NCBI GenBank assembly: GCA_934122155.1
Contig: CAKOVX010000007.1
Span: 10,880-74,879 of the forward strand
Direction of reading: 5' to 3'
From: an uncultured Clostridia bacterium
Lineage (GTDB): Bacteria; Bacillota; Clostridia; TANB77; CAG-508
DNA length: 64,000 nucleotides
Shown: positions 55,689 to 63,578 of the stretch, one piece after another
Layout: each line of letters begins with the position of its first letter
Position numbering within the stretch: position 1 is the stretch's first letter
Program-made: the position numbers and the translations under genes
Notes under the pieces: model-generated
The model's input: the letters and a program-made list of their open reading frames with translations, nothing else
What the model was told of the DNA's origin: nothing
Databases searched by the model: none

Positions 55689-56381
55689 ATGAATAATTGG
55701 CTTAATAGAACTGAATATTTAATTGGAAAAAATAATATAAATAAATTAGCTCAGGCTCATGTTGCTGTATTTGGCTGTGGTGGTGTTGGCTCTTATGCAA
55801 TTGAGGCTTTAGTTCGTGGTGGCATTGGTAGCATCACTTTAATTGATAAAGATGTTGTTGATATCACAAATATAAATCGTCAACTTATTGCGGATACTAG
55901 CACTGTTGGTAAGCCCAAAGTTGAAGTTGAAAAAGAAAGGTTACTTAAAATCAACCCTAATTTGAATATAACTATTTATCAAATGTTTTATGATGCTTCG
56001 CATGCAGACGAAATTTTAGATACTCATTTTGATTATGTAGTTGATGCAATTGATTGTGTTTCTGCAAAAATAAATTTGGCTGAAGAATGTAATAAAAGAC
56101 ATATTCCTATTATTTGTTCAATGGGAACAGGCAATAAGTTAGACCCTACTAGATTTGAAATTTCTGATATTAGCAAAACTTCTGTATGTCCTTTAGCTAA
56201 AGTTATGAGAAAAGAACTTGGAAAACGTGGAATTAAACATTTAAAAGTTGTATATTCTAAGGAAACTCCTAACCGCTTTGATGAGGATAATAAAAGAACT
56301 CCTGCTAGTATTAGTTTTGTTCCTTCTGTTGCAGGATTAATTTTAGCTAGTGAGGTTATTAAAGATTTAATTAATAAGTAA
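55689..56381 (+). CDS. tcdA: tRNA threonylcarbamoyladenosine dehydratase (TcdA-like)
   Basis: E1-like enzyme that cyclises t6A37 of tRNA. The 230-residue protein begins MNNWLNRTEYLIGKNNINKL, has the ATP-binding VAVFGCGGVGSYAIEALVRG, TLIDKDVVDITNINRQL, the DAIDCVSAK segment and ICSMGTGNKLDPTRFEISDI typical of the TcdA/YgdL subgroup rather than MoeB/ThiF. Single-gene unit. Confidence 0.92.
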   Translation: MNNWLNRTEYLIGKNNINKLAQAHVAVFGCGGVGSYAIEALVRGGIGSITLIDKDVVDITNINRQLIADTSTVGKPKVEVEKERLLKINPNLNITIYQMFYDASHADEILDTHFDYVVDAIDCVSAKINLAEECNKRHIPIICSMGTGNKLDPTRFEISDISKTSVCPLAKVMRKELGKRGIKHLKVVYSKETPNRFDEDNKRTPASISFVPSVAGLILASEVIKDLINK

Positions 56382-56429
56382 TCTTTATTATTAGTAATTT
56401 AACTTTTACTACTAATTTTCGCAAAACAC

Positions 56430-56458
56430 TTGTATTTTTTAATAATATGTGTTAAACT
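56430..56458 (+). promoter_or_regulatory. Promoter of rpmB
   Basis: TTGTAT (56430-56435), 17 bases ending TGTGT, TAAACT (56453-56458). Confidence 0.65.
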
Positions 56459-56501
56459 TATACTTAGTCAATTTTAGATTTTACGTAGGAGGTGCAGTTC
56501 A

Positions 56502-56699
56502 ATGGCAAAATGTGATATTTGTGGAAAAACATTAGCTCATGGAAATAAATTAAGTATTGCTCGTTCTCACATTAGTAGAAGATCAACTAGAACTTTTAAA
56601 CCAAATTTAAGAAGAGTAAAAGCTGTTGTTAATGGTGAAACCCATACAATTCATGCTTGCGCAAAATGCTTACGTTCTGGAAAAGTTGCTAGAGCTTAA
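56502..56699 (+). CDS. rpmB: 50S ribosomal protein L28
   Basis: A 65-residue protein starting MAKCDICGKTLAHGNKLS, the zinc form with CDIC and CAKC. Contains SRRSTRTFKPNLRRVKAVV. AGGAGG ribosome binding site, own promoter and terminator. Confidence 0.96.
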   Translation: MAKCDICGKTLAHGNKLSIARSHISRRSTRTFKPNLRRVKAVVNGETHTIHACAKCLRSGKVARA

Positions 56700-56721
56700 T
56701 TAATGAGTTTTAAAATAAATT

Positions 56722-56748
56722 AAAAGGCTATGAAAATAGCCTCTTTTT
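56722..56748. terminator. Terminator between rpmB and spoVM
   Basis: AGGCTA (56725-56730) and TAGCCT (56737-56742) with flanking A- and T-runs; serves rpmB and, in reverse, spoVM. Confidence 0.8.
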
Positions 56749-56752
56749 CATG

Positions 56753-56830
56753 TCATTTTTCTTTTATACCAAATAATAATTTAACAATTCCTCTTAAACA
56801 TTTTGGAACTTTTTTTACAACAATAGTCAT
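56753..56830 (-). CDS. spoVM: Stage V sporulation protein SpoVM
   Basis: A 25-residue amphipathic-helix peptide read on the minus strand; too short for ordinary gene finding. The C-terminal part VPKCLRGIVKLLFGIKEK aligns with the Bacillus SpoVM pattern K-x-P-K-x-L-x-G-I-V-x-x-x-x-G, including the structurally important Pro. An AAGGAG ribosome binding site precedes the ATG at 56828-56830. SpoVM marks convex membrane of the forespore and anchors SpoIVA for coat assembly. Confidence 0.85.
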   Translation of the reverse strand: MTIVVKKVPKCLRGIVKLLFGIKEK

Positions 56831-56848
56831 TATAATTCACTCTCCTTC

Positions 56849-56998
56849 TTAGCAAGATAACCACATTAGACCTACAATTACAATTACCAGTCCAATAGTA
56901 AATAGCCAGCCTGATATTGGAAGTAATAATACAAGTAATATTCCAAGTCCCAATCCTATAAGGCATACACCCAATGTTTTTTTCAATGCACATAACAT
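56849..56998 (-). CDS. Small hydrophobic membrane protein next to spoVM
   Basis: A 49-residue protein read on the minus strand, with GGGAGG ribosome binding site. It starts MLCALKKTLGVCLIGLGLGI and has two closely spaced membrane helices broken by LPISGW. It lies 18 bp upstream of spoVM, so it is probably translated from the same message. No family name recognised; a sporulation role is inferred from the neighbour only. Confidence 0.65.
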   Translation of the reverse strand: MLCALKKTLGVCLIGLGLGILLVLLLPISGWLFTIGLVIVIVGLMWLSC

Positions 56999-57121
56999 AT
57001 GTAAATTACCTCCCATCTTTTGTATATTATATTGTTTTTTCTACTAATCTGTTACCATTTTATGTATTCATTTGTTGAAAAAATTGTAGTTTTGTGTTTT
57101 AATATTTTATGGAGGTTTATT

Positions 57122-57748
57122 ATGAATAGAAAAACAGCTGTCGAAATTTTTGAATTACTAAAAAAACAATATCCTGATGCAAAATGTAGTTTAAATTTTA
57201 ATTCTGCTTTTGAGATACTAGTAGCAGTAATGCTTTCAGCTCAGTGCACTGACGAAAGAGTAAATAAGGTAACTGCTGAGTTTTTTCCAAAATATAATAC
57301 TTCTAAAGATTTTGCTAATATGCCACTAGAAAGTATTGAAAGTTTGATTCATTCTTGTGGCTTTTATAAAAATAAAGCTAAAAATTTAAAACTTGCTTCA
57401 CAAAAAATTTTAACTGATTTTAATGGTGAAGTTCCTAAGACAATGGAAGAATTAATGTCTATTCCTGGTATTGGTAGGAAAAGTGCAAATGTAATAATGC
57501 TTGAGGCTTTTAATTTGCCTCAAGGAATTGCAGTTGATACACATGTAAAAAGGTTATCTAATCGTATTGGTTTTTCTGCTGAAAAGGAACCTATTAAAAT
57601 AGAACAAGATTTATTAAAACTTTTTCCTAAAAAATATTATGCTGATGCTAATCATATTTTAATTTGGCATGGTCGAAATGTATGTAAGTCTCAAAAACCT
57701 GATTGTCAAAATTGTTGTATTAAACATCTATGTAAGTCGTGTAAATAG
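57122..57748 (+). CDS. nth: Endonuclease III
   Basis: Base-excision glycosylase/AP lyase for oxidised pyrimidines. The 208-residue protein has the helix-hairpin-helix with catalytic Lys and Asp (LMSIPGIGRKSANVIMLEAF, then GIAVDTHVKRLSNR) and the C-terminal [4Fe-4S] cluster with C-x6-C-x2-C-x5-C spacing. ATG at 57122 follows GGAGG; an upstream hydrophobic extension of the frame is rejected. Confidence 0.95.
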   Translation: MNRKTAVEIFELLKKQYPDAKCSLNFNSAFEILVAVMLSAQCTDERVNKVTAEFFPKYNTSKDFANMPLESIESLIHSCGFYKNKAKNLKLASQKILTDFNGEVPKTMEELMSIPGIGRKSANVIMLEAFNLPQGIAVDTHVKRLSNRIGFSAEKEPIKIEQDLLKLFPKKYYADANHILIWHGRNVCKSQKPDCQNCCIKHLCKSCK

Positions 57749-57807
57749 TTGACATTCTCCCCTTTATGGTATATATTTATATCATCATTTAAAAAGGAGG
57801 ATTTTTT

Positions 57808-58944
57808 ATGAAAAAAACTATAACAATTTTGTTTTTATGTTTTGCTTTATTAATAACATTTTCTTCTGTTTGTATGGCAACTGATTCAACAACTACAACA
57901 TCAGAAAATACAGCTGTTACTTCTGACCAAGACCAAGCATCAAATGTTACAACTATTTCAAATACTAATAATGATGTTTATGCCAGTGGAGATGAAGTAT
58001 CTGTTGTTGGATATGTTAATGGTAATACTTTTGTATTTGGCAAAAAGGTAAATGTTTCTGGCTATATAAATGGTGATTTATTTGTAATGGCTAGCTCATT
58101 AGCTATTGAAAATGATGCTCAAATAAACGGAAATGTATTTGTTTTAGCACAAGATGTTACAATTAGCGGAAGAGTTAATGATGTTTATTCTCTTGCACAA
58201 AACTTTACAATGTCAAGCACTGGACTTGTTGTTAGAAACTTAACATTGTCTTGCAGTGCAGCATCTTTTGATGGAAAAATTGGTAATAATGCCAATGTAT
58301 CTGCTGGTTCACTTACTTTTGCTGCTAATGCAAAAAATGTAATTGGTAACGATTTACATTATAGTTCTAAAGAAGAAGCAAATATTCCTGAAGGAGCTGT
58401 TGCAGGAGCAGTTGATTTTTCTCAAATAACTGTTGAGGAGCCAACTGCTGCAAAAATCATTTCAAATTACATCACTAATTTTATTACCGTAGTGTTATAT
58501 GCTGCTGTTGTTATTATTATATCAGCTTTTGTTACGCCTAAATTTGCAGAGAAAGCAACATACAGCATGTCTAAAAAATCATTTATAACAGCATTAATTG
58601 GTATTATTGCAGTAGTATTTATCCCAATAGTATCAATATTATTAGCTCTTACTGTTATTTTTGCTTATGCTGGAATATCTTTATTAATTGTTTATATTCT
58701 AGTGCTTTCAATTACAATATCTATCTTAGGTATGGCTATTGGAAACTACTTTGCAAACAAACTAAAAAACAAAACTAAAGTTAAATTTATACTACTTTCT
58801 ATTGCTTCAGTTATAGTATTGTGGTTATTGCAACGTATTCCATTTATTGGTGGGTATATTTCAATATTTACTGTTGTATTTGGATTAGGAATATTCATTT
58901 ATTCATTGTTTAGTAAAAAAGCTTTAGAAGAAGTAAAAGAATAA
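57808..58944 (+). CDS. Secreted/membrane bactofilin-like protein
   Basis: A 378-residue protein with a signal peptide (cleavage near VCMA-TD), a Thr/Ser-rich linker, a right-handed beta-helix-like segment of short repeats (VVGYVNGNTFVFGKKVNVSG, INGDLFVMASSLAI, INGNVFVLAQDVTISG) as in bactofilins, and four C-terminal membrane helices (from about 215 on). This is the layout of polymer-forming extracellular proteins in Clostridia. AAAGGAGG ribosome binding site; single gene. Function unknown. Confidence 0.8.
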   Translation: MKKTITILFLCFALLITFSSVCMATDSTTTTSENTAVTSDQDQASNVTTISNTNNDVYASGDEVSVVGYVNGNTFVFGKKVNVSGYINGDLFVMASSLAIENDAQINGNVFVLAQDVTISGRVNDVYSLAQNFTMSSTGLVVRNLTLSCSAASFDGKIGNNANVSAGSLTFAANAKNVIGNDLHYSSKEEANIPEGAVAGAVDFSQITVEEPTAAKIISNYITNFITVVLYAAVVIIISAFVTPKFAEKATYSMSKKSFITALIGIIAVVFIPIVSILLALTVIFAYAGISLLIVYILVLSITISILGMAIGNYFANKLKNKTKVKFILLSIASVIVLWLLQRIPFIGGYISIFTVVFGLGIFIYSLFSKKALEEVKE

Positions 58945-58956
58945 AATTTGAATTTT

Positions 58957-58990
58957 AAAAAACGTAAGCTAATACGACTTACGTTTTTTT
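58957..58990. terminator. Bidirectional terminator bactofilin-like gene / patatin gene
   Basis: AAAAAACGTAAG and CTTACGTTTTTT arms between convergent genes. Confidence 0.86.
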
Positions 58991-59843
58991 ATTGTAATGA
59001 TTTTTTTATTTCATCTAAGTTTTGGATTACACTTTGATATCCATATTCATAACATTTATCTAATTTTTCAATATCTAGCAATCCTACTTTATCTGTGTAT
59101 ACATTTAACACATAGTCACTTGTTTTTAATCCTTCTTCAGATATTTTGCTTCCCATAATATCAATTGTTTTCATTGCAATATCCATTATATTGCTGTCCT
59201 TTTCTATTTGATCTGCATCAAATTTTACAGCCAAAACCCTTTCTGCTCCTTGGTTTCTTACTTCTTGTACTGGTACATTGTCTAGTACTCCGCCATCCAA
59301 AAAAGCATAGTCTTTTATTCTGCATGGCATAAATACTGCTGGAAAGCTGCTACTAGCCCTGACTGCTTTTCCAACTGTTATATCTTTAATATACTTACTT
59401 TTATCTGTTGCATTTATTGGAATATTGTTTGTAAATATATATTCTTTTGGGTTCATAATGTCTACAGTTGGAATTACTAGTGGCATCTGTATTTGACTTA
59501 TTTTTTCTATATTTTGCTCTTTTGCTATTTTATTATATATTTTTTCAATCGCTTCTCCATTATTAAAACCTGTTAATGTAATTTTTTTGCTAAAAGAAAA
59601 ATGCAATAATTTAGATATAATTGGCAAATGCTTTGTTCCTATTATTTCTTTAGCATACTTTTTAAATAGTTCATGTATTTGTTCTGGTTCAAATCCCATA
59701 GCATATAGGCTTGCCACCATTCCTCCTGCACTTGTTCCTCCTATTATATCAACTTTTATATTGTTTTCCGCCAAGGCTTTTAGTACACCTGCATGTGCAA
59801 TTCCTCTTATTCCTCCTCCAGATAAGGCAATTCCAATTTTCAT
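58989..59843 (-). CDS. Patatin-like phospholipase
   Basis: A 284-residue acyl hydrolase of the RssA/YchK subgroup. Oxyanion motif SGGGIRGIAHAGVLKAL at the N-terminus, nucleophile elbow GGTSAGGMVASLYAMG and catalytic DGG in YAFLDGGVLDNVPVQE. No membrane segment or signal peptide, so cytoplasmic. Physiological substrate unknown. Confidence 0.92.
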   Translation of the reverse strand: MKIGIALSGGGIRGIAHAGVLKALAENNIKVDIIGGTSAGGMVASLYAMGFEPEQIHELFKKYAKEIIGTKHLPIISKLLHFSFSKKITLTGFNNGEAIEKIYNKIAKEQNIEKISQIQMPLVIPTVDIMNPKEYIFTNNIPINATDKSKYIKDITVGKAVRASSSFPAVFMPCRIKDYAFLDGGVLDNVPVQEVRNQGAERVLAVKFDADQIEKDSNIMDIAMKTIDIMGSKISEEGLKTSDYVLNVYTDKVGLLDIEKLDKCYEYGYQSVIQNLDEIKKSLQ

Positions 59844-59924
59844 AATATTCTCCTGATTTTCTATATTATTTTATTGAAATTATTCCCTATCTGCTACAAG
59901 TTTAAACAAAAAACGGATTACAAA

Positions 59925-60010
59925 AATTTCTACGCAGTGTAAACTGTTAGAAATTCTAGTAATTCGCATATTTATCTTCTACAAAATTTACTCCTACTAG
60001 GAGTAAATTT
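59925..60010. other. Two hairpins upstream of the patatin gene
   Basis: First: AATTTCTA (59925-59932) with TAGAAATT (59948-59955), enclosing CAGT-GTAA-ACTG. Second: AAATTTACTCC with GGAGTAAATTT (59984-60010). Both lie between the rpsR terminator and the patatin start, so one may be a leader element of the latter. Confidence 0.5.
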
Positions 60011-60018
60011 CTAGAATA

Positions 60019-60047
60019 TAAAAAAAATACACTCTTTCGAGTGTATT
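60019..60047 (-). terminator. Terminator of rpsF-ssb-rpsR
   Basis: On the minus strand AATACACTC, GAAA loop, GAGTGTATT and a run of T, five bases after the rpsR stop. Confidence 0.9.
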
Positions 60048-60051
60048 AAGA

Positions 60052-60330
60052 TTATTCTGCTGTGTATGGTAATACAGCTATTTGTCTAGCTCTTTTAACA
60101 GCTAGTGTAATATCTCTTTGATGAATTGCACATGCTCCTGTTGCTCTTCTTGGAAGTATTTTTCCTTTTTCATTAATGAATTTTCTTAATTGATCTGCAT
60201 TTTTATAATCTAATTTTAAGTTTTTGTCTGCACATAATGGGCATACTTTTTTTCTTGCTTTTCTAAATTTAGGATTATAATCTTCATCGTTGTTTCTCAT
60301 ATTTCTTTTATTGTTCTTTTTGTCTGCCAT
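60052..60330 (-). CDS. rpsR: 30S ribosomal protein S18
   Basis: A 92-residue protein, partner of S6 on the platform. It has an Asn/Lys/Arg-rich N-terminal extension, then the core [20 protein letters not shown] and [20 protein letters not shown]. The CPLC and CAIH pairs suggest the zinc form. Standard rpsF-ssb-rpsR order. Confidence 0.96.
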   Translation of the reverse strand: MADKKNNKRNMRNNDEDYNPKFRKARKKVCPLCADKNLKLDYKNADQLRKFINEKGKILPRRATGACAIHQRDITLAVKRARQIAVLPYTAE

Positions 60331-60352
60331 TTTTCTTTTCCCCCTATTCTAA

Positions 60353-60781
60353 CTAAAATGGTAGGTCATCTCCTGAAGAGATTTCGAAATCTGAACCAGA
60401 GTCTGTTGAAGGCATTGTACCAAATGTTGCATCAAAATTACTTGCTGCTCCATCTCCTTCTCTTTTACTATCTGCAAAATATGCTTCTTCTGCTACTACT
60501 TCTGTTATGTAACGTTTTTGACCTTGTTCATCATCCCAAGTTCTTGTTTGTATTCTTCCTATTATACCAACTTGTTGACCTTTTTTAAAATATTTACTGC
60601 AGAATTCACCAAGTTTGCTCCATGCAACTATATTGATAAAGTCTGCTTGTCTTTCTTCTCCTGGTCTAGTAAATCTGCGATTAACTGCTAAACTAAAAGA
60701 AGCTACTAATGTGTTGTTTGTTTGAGTGTATCTTACTTCTGGATCTCTTGTTAAGCGTCCCATTAAAATTACTTTGTTCAT
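60353..60781 (-). CDS. ssb: Single-stranded DNA-binding protein
   Basis: A 142-residue OB-fold SSB: MNKVILMGRLTRDPEVRYTQ, FINIVAWSKLGEFCSKYFKK, GQQVGIIGRIQTRTWDDEQG, and an acidic C-terminal tip ending DDLPF that recruits repair partners. Lies between rpsF and rpsR as usual. Confidence 0.97.
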   Translation of the reverse strand: MNKVILMGRLTRDPEVRYTQTNNTLVASFSLAVNRRFTRPGEERQADFINIVAWSKLGEFCSKYFKKGQQVGIIGRIQTRTWDDEQGQKRYITEVVAEEAYFADSKREGDGAASNFDATFGTMPSTDSGSDFEISSGDDLPF

Positions 60782-60810
60782 TATTATACCTCACATTTTG
60801 TTTTTGTAAA

Positions 60811-61092
60811 TTATTCTGCTTTTACTGTAATGAATTTTATTACTTCATCCATAATTCTGTAATTTCTTTCTAGTTCAGAAATTAAATCTGGATTTGCTTC
60901 AAAGTTGATAACAATGTAGTAACCTTCTTTGTTTTTCTTTACTTCATAAGCTAGTTTTTTCTTGCCAAGTTCTTCAACTTTTTCAACTTTACCATCATTA
61001 TTGATTATATCTGTAAATTTTTGAGATAGTTCTTTTACTTTATCTTCTTCTACAGCTGGATCAATAATGACAACACTCTCGTATTTGTTCAT
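60811..61092 (-). CDS. rpsF: 30S ribosomal protein S6
   Basis: A 93-residue protein starting MNKYESVVIIDPAVEEDKVK with LGKKKLAYEVKKNKEGYYIV. ATG at 61090-61092 after GAGGAGG; an 11-residue upstream extension is rejected. The leader contains a palindrome TTGCAATTTAATTGCA (near 61122-61137) that might relate to S6:S18 autoregulation, not proven. Confidence 0.96.
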   Translation of the reverse strand: MNKYESVVIIDPAVEEDKVKELSQKFTDIINNDGKVEKVEELGKKKLAYEVKKNKEGYYIVINFEANPDLISELERNYRIMDEVIKFITVKAE

Positions 61093-61166
61093 TATATTCA
61101 CCTCCTCTTGGATTACAACCTGCAATTAAATTGCAAGTAAGGAATTTTTTCCTTTTTAACGTTACT

Positions 61167-61195
61167 ATTATACTATTATTTTCCATAACTTTCAA
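61167..61195 (-). promoter_or_regulatory. SigA-type promoter of rpsF-ssb-rpsR
   Basis: Read on the minus strand: TTGAAA (61195-61190), 17 bases, TATAAT (61172-61167). Confidence 0.85.
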
Positions 61196-61325
61196 GTAAT
61201 TGCATTAAATTTACACAAATATTTTTTCTTTTTATTTTATTTATTAATTTTTAATGAAAACCCTTTTTTATTATCTTTAAACTTTTTTTGGTCGTTTCAT
61301 AAACAATTTTGTACTTTTTGTAAAA

Positions 61326-61354
61326 TTTACCACTCAATAAACTGGCTATATTAT
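61326..61354 (+). promoter_or_regulatory. Candidate promoter of the DGR operon
   Basis: TTTACC (61326-61331), 17 bases, TATTAT (61349-61354), about 30 bp before the first DGR gene. Moderate match. Confidence 0.5.
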
Positions 61355-61384
61355 AAAATTTAAAATAAAAAAGGAGGTGCTAAG

Positions 61385-61792
61385 TTGGGAAAATTATATA
61401 GCAAATATGTGCAATTAAAAAAAGAAAATTCTGATATATTGTATGCTTTTAAATCTGGTGTTTTTTATCTTTTTGTAGATGCAGATGCTAAAATAATAAG
61501 TCCATTGTTAAATTTAAAACTAACTAAATTAAATGACACAATTTTAAAATGTGGTTTTCCAGTATCTGCACAAGATAAATATTTTCAACTTTTAAATCAA
61601 ATACCTTATAAAGTAAATATTATAGAAGATCTTAACAAGGTTTCAAGTTCTACAAATGAATTAGATATTGATAGTTCTATAAAAGATCTTGTTCTAAAGT
61701 TACAGCAAGTAAATATAGATACACTTTCATTAAAAGACTCTTATTTTTTTCTTAAAAATATAAAAGAATGTGTAGATAAAATTAAATTATAG
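61385..61792 (+). CDS. DGR accessory protein with MutS N-terminal-domain-like fold
   Basis: A 135-residue protein starting GKLYSKYVQLKKENSDILYA, followed by FKSGVFYLFVDADAKIISPL and LNDTILKCGFPVSAQDKYFQ. The order 'Y-x-x-L-K ... D-x-L-Y-x-F-K-x-G-x-F-Y-x-x-x-x-x-D-A' is that of MutS domain I (mismatch-recognition domain) without any other MutS domain. MutS-like (MSL) genes have been reported as DGR accessories; this is from memory. TTG start at 61385 after AAGGAGG. The stop touches the next gene. Confidence 0.78.
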   Translation: MGKLYSKYVQLKKENSDILYAFKSGVFYLFVDADAKIISPLLNLKLTKLNDTILKCGFPVSAQDKYFQLLNQIPYKVNIIEDLNKVSSSTNELDIDSSIKDLVLKLQQVNIDTLSLKDSYFFLKNIKECVDKIKL

Positions 61793-61801
61793 GTGATACT
61801 T

Positions 61802-62161
61802 ATGAATAAAACAAATAATAATTTATTAATATATCAAAAATATTTAGAATTAATATATTATACAAATGATTTGTTGAAAAAATATCCTAAATCTGAAACA
61901 TTTGCTTTAGTAAAAGAAATTAAATCTACAATGTATTATTCTCACAAATTATTGATGTATGCTATAAAACTTTATAAAATATCAGACAAATTAAAATATT
62001 TAAATGAATTTGATATAAACTTATCAATATTTAAAGTATATATACGTTTATCGTATAAATATAAATATATTTCTACTCAAAATTATCAAGCTTGGAGTAA
62101 ATTAATAACTGATATTTGTAATATGTTAGGAGGTTGGATAAGCTCTTGCCAAAAAAAATAA
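61802..62161 (+). CDS. avd: Avd-like DGR accessory protein
   Basis: A 119-residue all-helical protein of the Avd / 23S rRNA-intervening-sequence four-helix-bundle type: LLIYQKYLELIYYTNDLLKK, ALVKEIKSTMYYSHKLLMYA, then KYLNEFDINLSIFKVYIRLS and YQAWSKLITDICNMLGGWIS. The basic, Tyr-rich surface fits RNA binding. Avd forms a ring that binds the RT and template RNA and is needed for mutagenic retrohoming. ATG at 61802 is preferred to the GTG at 61793 because AGGTG sits five bases before it. Overlaps the RT start. Confidence 0.82.
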   Translation: MNKTNNNLLIYQKYLELIYYTNDLLKKYPKSETFALVKEIKSTMYYSHKLLMYAIKLYKISDKLKYLNEFDINLSIFKVYIRLSYKYKYISTQNYQAWSKLITDICNMLGGWISSCQKK

Positions 62162-62712
62162 AAAAATGTTTCTATAAAAATTTAACTTTTAAAAAGTTAT
62201 ATGAAGCTCATCTTAGAGCTAGAAAAAACAAATCGTATAAAAGTGAAGTAATAAAATTTGAGATAAATTTAGAAAATAATCTCACAAATTTACTTAACAG
62301 TTTGATTAATAACACATATACAATTGGAAATTATTTTCAGTTTAAAGTTTATGAACCAAAAGAAAGAATTATAAATTCCCTACCTTATAAAGATAGAATC
62401 GTTCATCAATGGTATGTTGAAGAATTTATAAAACCATACATTGTTCCTAAATTTATAAATACGTCTTTTGCATGTTTAAAAAATAGAGGTACACACAAAG
62501 CAGTGTCTGAAGTTCAAAGACAATTGCGTATTTTCAAAAGAAATTATGGTGATTTTTGGATTTTAAAATGCGATATAAAAAAATTTTTTTATAATATCGA
62601 TCCTCATATATTATTTAATATTATGAAAAAATATATCAGTGATAAAAAATTACTTGATTTTACTCATCTTCTTATTTTCAAAAATCAAATTGATTCAGTT
62701 GGAATTCCTATT
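62146..62712 (+). CDS. DGR reverse transcriptase, N-terminal part up to a frameshift
   Basis: First 189 codons of the RT. Visible: KKLYEAHLRARKNKSYKSEV (RT motif 0 region of DGR RTs), EPKERIINSLPYKDRIVHQW, TSFACLKNRGTHKAVSEVQR and the motif A region WILKCDIKKFFYNIDPHIL with the first catalytic Asp. After GIPI the frame runs into a stop (62725-62727). TTG at 62146 is the likely start, 12 bases after AGGAGG (62128-62133); TTG at 62134 abuts that site. Removing the C at 62713 joins this part to the next. Confidence 0.85.
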
Positions 62713-62713
62713 C

Positions 62714-63184
62714 GGAAATTATACTAGTCAATTTTTTGCCAATATTTATCTTAATGAGCTAGATCAATTTATTAAAAATGAACTACATTTAAAATATATG
62801 ACGCGATATATGGATGATTTTATAATACTTTTAAAGACTAAAAAAGAATGTATCTTTATAAAAAAACGCATTGAACAATTTTTAGATGATAGATTACATT
62901 TAGAATTAAATAGTAAATCCAGATTTTATCCGTATAGTATGGGAGTTAATTTTTGTGGTTATAGAATTTTTACTACTCATATTTTGCTTAGAACTAATTC
63001 TAAGAAAAAAATAAAAAATAATGTTAAAAAGTGGAATAAAAAATACTCACTAGGAACCTTAAATATAAAACAGCCAATTATGTGCATAAATTCTTGGATT
63101 GGTCATGCCTCTCATTGTAATTCCTACAAATTGCAAAAGAAGATATTAAATAGCTGTAATTTTTTATACAATATTGACAATTAA
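62714..63184 (+). CDS. DGR reverse transcriptase, C-terminal part after the frameshift
   Basis: Continues the RT with GNYTSQFFANIYLNELDQF, so that the joined motif is IPIGNYTSQ. Group II intron RTs have QG-x-x-x-SP here; the (I/L)G-x-x-x-SQ form is specific to DGR RTs. The catalytic YMDD box follows in YMTRYMDDFIILLKTKKECI, then GVNFCGYRIFTTHILLR and a basic thumb region. The joined protein would have 345 residues, in the DGR RT size range. Confidence 0.86.
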   Translation, partial: GNYTSQFFANIYLNELDQFIKNELHLKYMTRYMDDFIILLKTKKECIFIKKRIEQFLDDRLHLELNSKSRFYPYSMGVNFCGYRIFTTHILLRTNSKKKIKNNVKKWNKKYSLGTLNIKQPIMCINSWIGHASHCNSYKLQKKILNSCNFLYNIDN

Positions 63185-63270
63185 AAAAGTTCAATTCTTT
63201 AACTCTATTACTTTTTATGTCCTTATGTGCATAGCACGTGGTTTTCTTATACAAAATCAATCGTCGCACA

Positions 63271-63311
63271 CAATCAAAAAGTCTATCTAAAAAAGATAGA
63301 CTTTTTGATTG
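63271..63311. terminator. Strong bidirectional hairpin between RT and template repeat
   Basis: Perfect 18-base arms CAATCAAAAAGTCTATCT (63271-63288) and AGATAGACTTTTTGATTG (63294-63311) with a five-A loop. It can end the plus-strand RT message and the minus-strand template transcript. Confidence 0.8.
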
Positions 63312-63578
63312 CATATTCTCAAATATTCACCATTTTGCTACTAACTCAAGAATACTGTTAATGTGTTTATGATATAGAATCTAATTTTTTACACTCATAT
63401 TTTGCATTCAACTATGGTGCACTAAATAGTTTTAATTTTTCAAAAACTGCCTATACCAATGGAATTAAACTTCTTTGATACAAATCCAGTTGTCATTAAT
63501 TTTATGTTTTACCTCGCGGCATTCTCCTTAAAGAATTACCTATCTGGGATAGAAGTCTTTTATCTTCTTTGTGTATCG
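63312..63578 (-). ncRNA. Candidate 3' spacer of the DGR template RNA
   Basis: No coding frame of note. If the template RNA is made on the minus strand, this 267-base stretch is the part 3' of the template repeat, ending at the hairpin 63271-63311. In studied DGRs such a downstream spacer is needed for priming and for RT-Avd binding. The assignment is by position only. Confidence 0.4.

Noticed and set aside
56781..56993. Minus-strand 70-codon Cys/Arg-rich frame
   Set aside because: Wrong frame; the two real small genes (49 codons and spoVM) with ribosome binding sites explain the region.
62701..62730. Programmed ribosomal frameshift in the RT
   Set aside because: No slippery heptamer or downstream pseudoknot is apparent, and a single extra base accounts for the break.
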